DNA from: JAYKHL01 sp035284865
Lineage (GTDB): Bacteria > Cyanobacteriota > Sericytochromatia > S15B-MN24 > JAQBPE01
DNA: 39,306 nucleotides
Reading direction: 5' to 3'
Assembly (NCBI GenBank): GCA_035284865.1
Contig: JAYKHL010000007.1
Span: 1-39,306, forward strand
The first letter of the stretch is position 1. Each line of letters begins with the position of its first letter. This document shows, piece by piece, positions 37,401-39,306 of the stretch. The notes below the pieces were generated by a model. It did no database searches. It had not been told where the DNA came from and saw only the letters and a list, made by a program, of their open reading frames with translations. The position numbers were made by a program, and so were the translations under genes.

Positions 37401-39306
37401 TCAGGGCTCGTGGCGCACCCCCGCGGGCACCGGCGCCGCCGCGCCCGCCAGCTGGGCCGCGGGCTCCCCGCGCTGGCCGAGCCAGCCGCCAAGGCGGCGA
37501 CCCAGCCAGGCCCCGAGGTCGTCCACGACGGTGTACGCCACCGGGATGACGAGCAGCGTGAGCAAGGTCGAGGTCACCAGGCCTCCGACCACGGCCATCG
37601 CCAGGGGGCTCAGGCGCTCGGTGCCCTCGCCGAGGGAGAGCGCGATGGGCAGCATGCCGGCAATCATGGCGATGGTCGTCATCAAGATGGGCCGCAGCCG
37701 ATCACGGCCAGCCTTGAGCAGGGCCTCCTCGCGAGGCAGCCCGGTGTCTCGCGCCTGAAGGGCATACTCGACGAGCAGGATCGAGTTCTTCGTCACGAGG
37801 CCCATCAGCATGATGATGCCGATCAGGCTCATCATGCCAAGCTCCTTGCCCCCCACCAGCAAGCCGCCCAGGGCCCCGCCGATGGCGAGGGGCAAGGCGC
37901 CCATGATGGTGGCGGGCTGCAGGAAGCCCCGGAAGAGCAGCACAAGCACGACGTAGATGAGCAAGATGCCCATGCCGAGCGCACGGCCAAACCCCGCGAA
38001 GATCTCCGCCATGATCTTGGCCTCGCCCAGGGAGCCCTGCTCGATGCCTGGCGGCAGGTTCTTCACGGAGGGCAGCGCCTGGATCCGCGCCATCACCTCG
38101 CCGAGGCTGGCGCCCGGGGACAGGTTCGCCCCCAGCGTCACCTGCCGGGCGCGGTCGTAGCGGTTGATCTGGACAGGGCCCGTGCCCATCTCGATGTCCG
38201 CCACGGCACGCAAGGGCACCATGCCGGCCCGCCCCGGCACCATGACGTTGCCGATCGCGGCGAGATCCTCCCGCACGGCCTCATCGAGCTCCACCCGGAT
38301 GTTCAGCTGCTCGTCCCCCGCGTTGAACTTGGGCAGGTTCACGTCGATGTCGCCCTGGGTCCCCACGCGGGCTGCGCGCCCGATGGCCTGCACCGAGACG
38401 CCCTGCTCCGCGGCCCGGGAGAAGTCCGGCCGGATGTGAATCTCCGGGCGCAGCTCCGCGGCGGAGCTCGCCACGTCGCGCAGCTGGGGCATCGCCCGCA
38501 TGTCGGCAAGCACGGCTGCGGCGGCCCGGTCGAGGGCCTCCCCGTCGCTGCCCCGCAGGATGAAGTTCACGTTCTTGGTGGCGCCGCCCCCCGCCGCCCC
38601 CGGCAGGTTGATGGCGATGCGGGCACCCGGGATGCGGCGCAGCTCAGGGCCCACCCGCTTGACCCAGTCGGCGATCCCGATGGCCCGGTCGTGGCGCGGC
38701 ACGAGCGTGACGAACAGCTGCCCACGGTTCACGCCGCCCGCCTGGCCCCGCGCGGCGCTCATGGACGAGCCATTCGTCGTTCCGGCCTTCGAGAACACGC
38801 TGACGACCTCGGGCTGGGCCCTGAGCACTTCGGTCACGGCCAGGCACACGCGGTCCGTGTCCTCGACCCCTGCCCCTGTCGGCAGCTCGACGGACACCAG
38901 CGCCTCGCCCTGATCACCGTTGCTGACGAAGCCCTTGGGAATGAGGGGCACCAGGCCCAGCGAGGCCACGAAGATGCCGCCAGCCAGCGCCAGCACCACC
39001 CAGCGGTGCCGCAACCCCCAGGCCAGGTGTCGCAGGTACAGCCGCTGGTAGCCAGGCTCCCGGGCCACCGGCTGCCCCCCCCGGTGCTCCGGCAGCATGT
39101 ACGCCGCCAGCAGGGGCGTCAGGGTGCGCGCCACGAGCAGCGAGAACAGGACGGCCACGGCCACGGAGAGCCCGAAGGACTTGAAGAACATCCCGGGGAT
39201 GCCCCCCATGAAGGCCACCGGCACGAACACCACCACGATCGTCATCGTGGTCGCCATCACGGCGAGCCCGATCTCCTGCGTGGCCTCGAAGGCCGCCTGC
39301 CAGGCC
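37401..39306 (-). CDS. RND efflux transporter permease (AcrB/HAE1 type), C-terminal part
   Basis: The last 635 residues of an AcrB/MexB-type inner-membrane pump; the gene enters from the right edge of the window, so the N-terminal roughly 400 residues are missing. Visible parts are the end of the first transmembrane bundle (F-V-P-V-A-F-M-G-G), the second periplasmic porter/docking region (about 170 to 410 of this fragment) and the second bundle with G-L-V-T-K-N-S-I-L-L-V-E and R-L-R-P-I-L-M-T-T. It would be proton-driven and exports drugs, lipids or other amphiphiles with a fusion protein and outer-membrane channel. Neither partner is in the window. Confidence 0.93.
   Translation of the reverse strand, partial: AWQAAFEATQEIGLAVMATTMTIVVVFVPVAFMGGIPGMFFKSFGLSVAVAVLFSLLVARTLTPLLAAYMLPEHRGGQPVAREPGYQRLYLRHLAWGLRHRWVVLALAGGIFVASLGLVPLIPKGFVSNGDQGEALVSVELPTGAGVEDTDRVCLAVTEVLRAQPEVVSVFSKAGTTNGSSMSAARGQAGGVNRGQLFVTLVPRHDRAIGIADWVKRVGPELRRIPGARIAINLPGAAGGGATKNVNFILRGSDGEALDRAAAAVLADMRAMPQLRDVASSAAELRPEIHIRPDFSRAAEQGVSVQAIGRAARVGTQGDIDVNLPKFNAGDEQLNIRVELDEAVREDLAAIGNVMVPGRAGMVPLRAVADIEMGTGPVQINRYDRARQVTLGANLSPGASLGEVMARIQALPSVKNLPPGIEQGSLGEAKIMAEIFAGFGRALGMGILLIYVVLVLLFRGFLQPATIMGALPLAIGGALGGLLVGGKELGMMSLIGIIMLMGLVTKNSILLVEYALQARDTGLPREEALLKAGRDRLRPILMTTIAMIAGMLPIALSLGEGTERLSPLAMAVVGGLVTSTLLTLLVIPVAYTVVDDLGAWLGRRLGGWLGQRGEPAAQLAGAAAPVPAGVRHEP

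Overview
The window is a gene-dense, very GC-rich piece of bacterial chromosome (well above 70% GC by eye). It holds about 33 protein genes, no recognisable rRNA or tRNA genes, no transposase and no CRISPR array. Many exported proteins carry a lipobox Cys after a short signal peptide. Together with an RND efflux pump, a barrel-like exported protein and LecA-like lipoproteins, this points to a Gram-negative-type envelope. Promoters show up as short AT-rich islands. The phylum cannot be fixed from this window; a deep-branching cyanobacterial relative (Sericytochromatia-like) or a Deinococcota- or Myxococcota-like lineage would fit, but that is a guess.

Layout. Positions 1-5.6 kb hold a triple-LysM protein, an aldo/keto reductase, a PAS histidine kinase, a DUF3047 protein, a DUF4442 thioesterase-like protein with no normal start codon, and a WD40 lipoprotein. 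From 5.7 to 11.2 kb there is a membrane protein, a radical SAM/SPASM enzyme, three glycosyltransferases and a small Cys-rich zinc-binding protein, which looks like a surface-glycan or glycosylation locus. From 11.2 to 17.8 kb come a lipoprotein, a pirin, a single-domain EamA protein, an M14 carboxypeptidase, an unknown helical protein and an ABC transporter pair. Positions 17.9-21.7 kb hold a tightly coupled five-gene minus-strand operon (UbiA, unknown, UbiA, lycopene-cyclase-domain protein, 4-TM protein) that should make a carotenoid- or polyprenyl-type product. From 21.8 to 26.6 kb there is a second M14 carboxypeptidase, two paralogous lipoproteins with an octapeptide repeat and a LecA-like C-terminal domain, and a c-type cytochrome lipoprotein.

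Positions 26.6-33.6 kb form a light-response module. It has a CarH/LitR-type B12 photoreceptor-repressor, folE, a TIGR01777 epimerase, an FAD oxidoreductase, an Fe-S photolyase of the PhrB/CryB class and an SDR lacking the catalytic Tyr. The folE and carH promoters are exact mirror images whose -35 boxes lie in the arms of a 14-bp inverted repeat. The photolyase promoter repeats the same grammar: TTGTACA, 10 bp, -35, 17 bp, -10. I read this as one regulator controlling photoreactivation, cofactor supply and its own synthesis.

From 33.6 kb to the end there is an NAD(P)-binding protein, an exported barrel-like protein, a 230-bp non-coding island holding 29-bp tandem repeats and a strongly structured 106-nt RNA-like element, a small membrane protein, a lysyl-oxidase lipoprotein, and the C-terminal part of an RND pump that runs off the window. 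No stretch longer than 300 bases lacks a gene.
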